Part shown: positions 62,841 through 64,000 of the stretch, one piece after another
Numbering within the stretch: the first letter of the stretch is position 1
Layout: every line of letters begins with the position of its first letter
NCBI RefSeq assembly: GCF_002968335.2
Contig: NZ_CP134398.1
Location: 4,712,001 to 4,776,000, forward strand
DNA length: 64,000 bases
Direction: 5' to 3'
Source of the DNA: Mycobacterium sp. ITM-2016-00316
GTDB lineage: Bacteria > Actinomycetota > Actinomycetes > Mycobacteriales > Mycobacteriaceae
The notes under the pieces: model-generated
The model's database searches: none
What the model was told of the DNA's origin: nothing
What the model saw: only the letters and a program-made list of their open reading frames with translations
Position numbers and translations under genes: made by a program

Positions 62841-64000
62841 ATGATCACCAGAATCCTCGTCGCCAACCGTGGCGAGATCGCCCGCCGGGTGTTCACCACC
62901 TGCCGTCGCCTCGGCATCGGTACCGTCGCGGTGTACACCGATCCCGATGCCGCGTCCCCGCACGTCGACGAGGCCGATGTCCGGGTGCGCCTGGAGGGCC
63001 GCAACGGCTACCTCGATGCCGGACAGCTCATCGCCGCGGCGCATACGGCCGGCGCCGACGCCATCCATCCGGGATACGGATTTCTCTCCGAGAACGCGGA
63101 TTTCGCCGAGGCCGTGCAGCGGGCCGGGTTGGTCTGGATCGGCCCGCCGGTGTCGGCGGTGCAGTCGATGGGCTCCAAGATCGAAGCCAAGAAACTGATG
63201 GCCGCCGCCGGCGTTCCGGTGCTGGCCGAACTGGATCCGGCCGCGGTGACGGCCGCGCAGCTGCCGGTGCTGATCAAGGCGTCCGCCGGCGGTGGCGGAC
63301 GCGGTATGCGGGTGGTTCGCGATCTCGCGGCGCTGCCCACCGAAGTGGCTGCCGCGCAACGGGAAAGCCAGTCTGCGTTCGGCGATCCGACGGTGTTCTG
63401 CGAACGCTATCTGGCCGCCGGCCACCATATCGAGGTCCAGGTGATGGCCGATCAGCATGGCACCGTGTGGGCCGTCGGCGAGCGTGAATGCTCGATTCAG
63501 CGCCGGCACCAGAAGGTCATCGAGGAGGCGCCCTCGCCCCTGGTGGAACGCACACCGGGGATGCGCGCCAAGCTCTTCGAGGCGGCCCGGCTGGCCGCGG
63601 GAGCCATCGGGTACACCGGAGCGGGCACCGTCGAGTTCATGGCCGACGCACACGGGGACTTCTTCTTCCTGGAGATGAACACCCGGCTGCAGGTGGAGCA
63701 TCCGGTCACCGAGGAAACCACCGGTCTCGACCTCGTCGAATTGCAGATCGAAGTGGCCGACGGGGTCGCACTTCCCGCGCAACCCCCCGCGGCGCAGGGG
63801 TATTCGATCGAGGCCCGGCTGTACGCCGAGGATCCGGCCAGGGGCTGGCAGCCGCAGGCCGGTGCCGTGCACCATTTCGCGGTTCCCGCTGCGCGCACCG
63901 AGTTCGGCACGCTCGGCCGGGTCGGGGTCCGGCTGGATTCGGGCATCGTGGACGGTTCACAGGTATCGGTGTTCTATGACCCGATGCTGGCGAAGGTGAT
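62841..64000 (+). CDS. accA2: acyl-CoA carboxylase alpha subunit AccA2 (biotin carboxylase part; truncated by window edge)
   Basis: ATG 62841 opens a frame that runs past the right edge (386 codons visible). MITRILVANRGEIARRVFTT is the biotin-carboxylase N terminus, HPGYGFLSENADFAEA follows, the ATP-grasp glycine loop is IKASAGGGGRGMRVV near residue 150, and FFFLEMNTRLQVEHPVTEE near residue 273 is the catalytic metal/bicarbonate segment. The biotin carboxyl-carrier domain would be beyond the window. It pairs with accD2. The 91-bp gap with the hairpin at 62773 precedes it; GCGGAAAG lies just upstream of the start. Confidence 0.95.
   Translation, partial: MITRILVANRGEIARRVFTTCRRLGIGTVAVYTDPDAASPHVDEADVRVRLEGRNGYLDAGQLIAAAHTAGADAIHPGYGFLSENADFAEAVQRAGLVWIGPPVSAVQSMGSKIEAKKLMAAAGVPVLAELDPAAVTAAQLPVLIKASAGGGGRGMRVVRDLAALPTEVAAAQRESQSAFGDPTVFCERYLAAGHHIEVQVMADQHGTVWAVGERECSIQRRHQKVIEEAPSPLVERTPGMRAKLFEAARLAAGAIGYTGAGTVEFMADAHGDFFFLEMNTRLQVEHPVTEETTGLDLVELQIEVADGVALPAQPPAAQGYSIEARLYAEDPARGWQPQAGAVHHFAVPAARTEFGTLGRVGVRLDSGIVDGSQVSVFYDPMLAKV

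Overview
The window is high-GC chromosomal DNA from a fast-growing mycobacterium (Mycolicibacterium-like). The gene order matches, from memory, the Mycobacterium tuberculosis stretch Rv1018c (glmU) down to Rv0973c (accA2), read in the opposite direction. Lineage markers are a resuscitation-promoting factor (rpfB), LpqT/LpqN-type lipoproteins, the MprAB/PepD stress module, a protein O-mannosyltransferase and MspA-type porins. MspA porins are typical of rapid growers and absent from M. tuberculosis.

Layout. 1-5.1 kb: end of glmU, prs, an ArsC-family gene, lpqT, an SDR, rplY and pth. 5.1-12 kb (minus strand): DUF998 membrane protein, a Pks16-type fatty-acyl-AMP ligase, ispE, rsmA (ksgA), rpfB and tatD. 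12-17 kb (plus strand): metG, an oxidoreductase translationally coupled to an ECF41 sigma factor and preceded by an ECF41-like promoter, and pabB. 17-25 kb: a PH-like protein, rsmI, pmt, soxR-like, an AlkB-like dioxygenase, two DUF5642-like lipoproteins, LpqN, a CDF-like membrane protein, an AroE-like enzyme and the cAMP-regulated lysine acetyltransferase Pat. 26-36.3 kb is accessory metabolism: TetR, CMD-family protein, two small membrane proteins with an XRE regulator, an SDR, then a tightly overlapping five-gene minus-strand operon (LLM oxidoreductase, sulfotransferase, DUF1214, VOC, carboxylesterase).

36.4-42.7 kb is a decayed integrative element in the 3' end of tRNA-Ala(CGC). It has a 55-bp direct repeat at its ends, a C-terminal integrase remnant beside the intact tRNA, and cargo of TetR, an AveC-like membrane protein, a VWA protein of NorD type, a MoxR/NorQ-type AAA ATPase and an SDR broken by frame changes.

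42.8-49.2 kb returns to the core backbone: the glpR-rimJ-glp(moeA)-galU divisome/cell-wall block, a 5-FTHF cyclo-ligase, the zinc-ribbon chaperone ruc behind a CIRCE element, a SAF-domain protein and mscL. 49.3-53.4 kb holds a tandem duplication of an MspA porin plus a small secreted protein, each unit closed by the same terminator, a third small paralogue, and a 52-codon gene. 53.5-58 kb is moaB2, pepD, mprB, mprA and rpmF, with MprA-box-like repeats in front of pepD and mprA. 58.2-64 kb is an AtuA-acyl-CoA dehydrogenase-carboxylase beta-alpha operon resembling the acyclic terpene (atu) pathway. It contains a long perfect hairpin just before accA2, which runs off the right edge.

The candidates for under-described biology are the VWA/MoxR/AveC tRNA island, the MspA-small-protein module whose two porin copies differ only next to the constriction loop, and the sulfotransferase operon. 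Names recalled from M. tuberculosis are from memory and were not searched.
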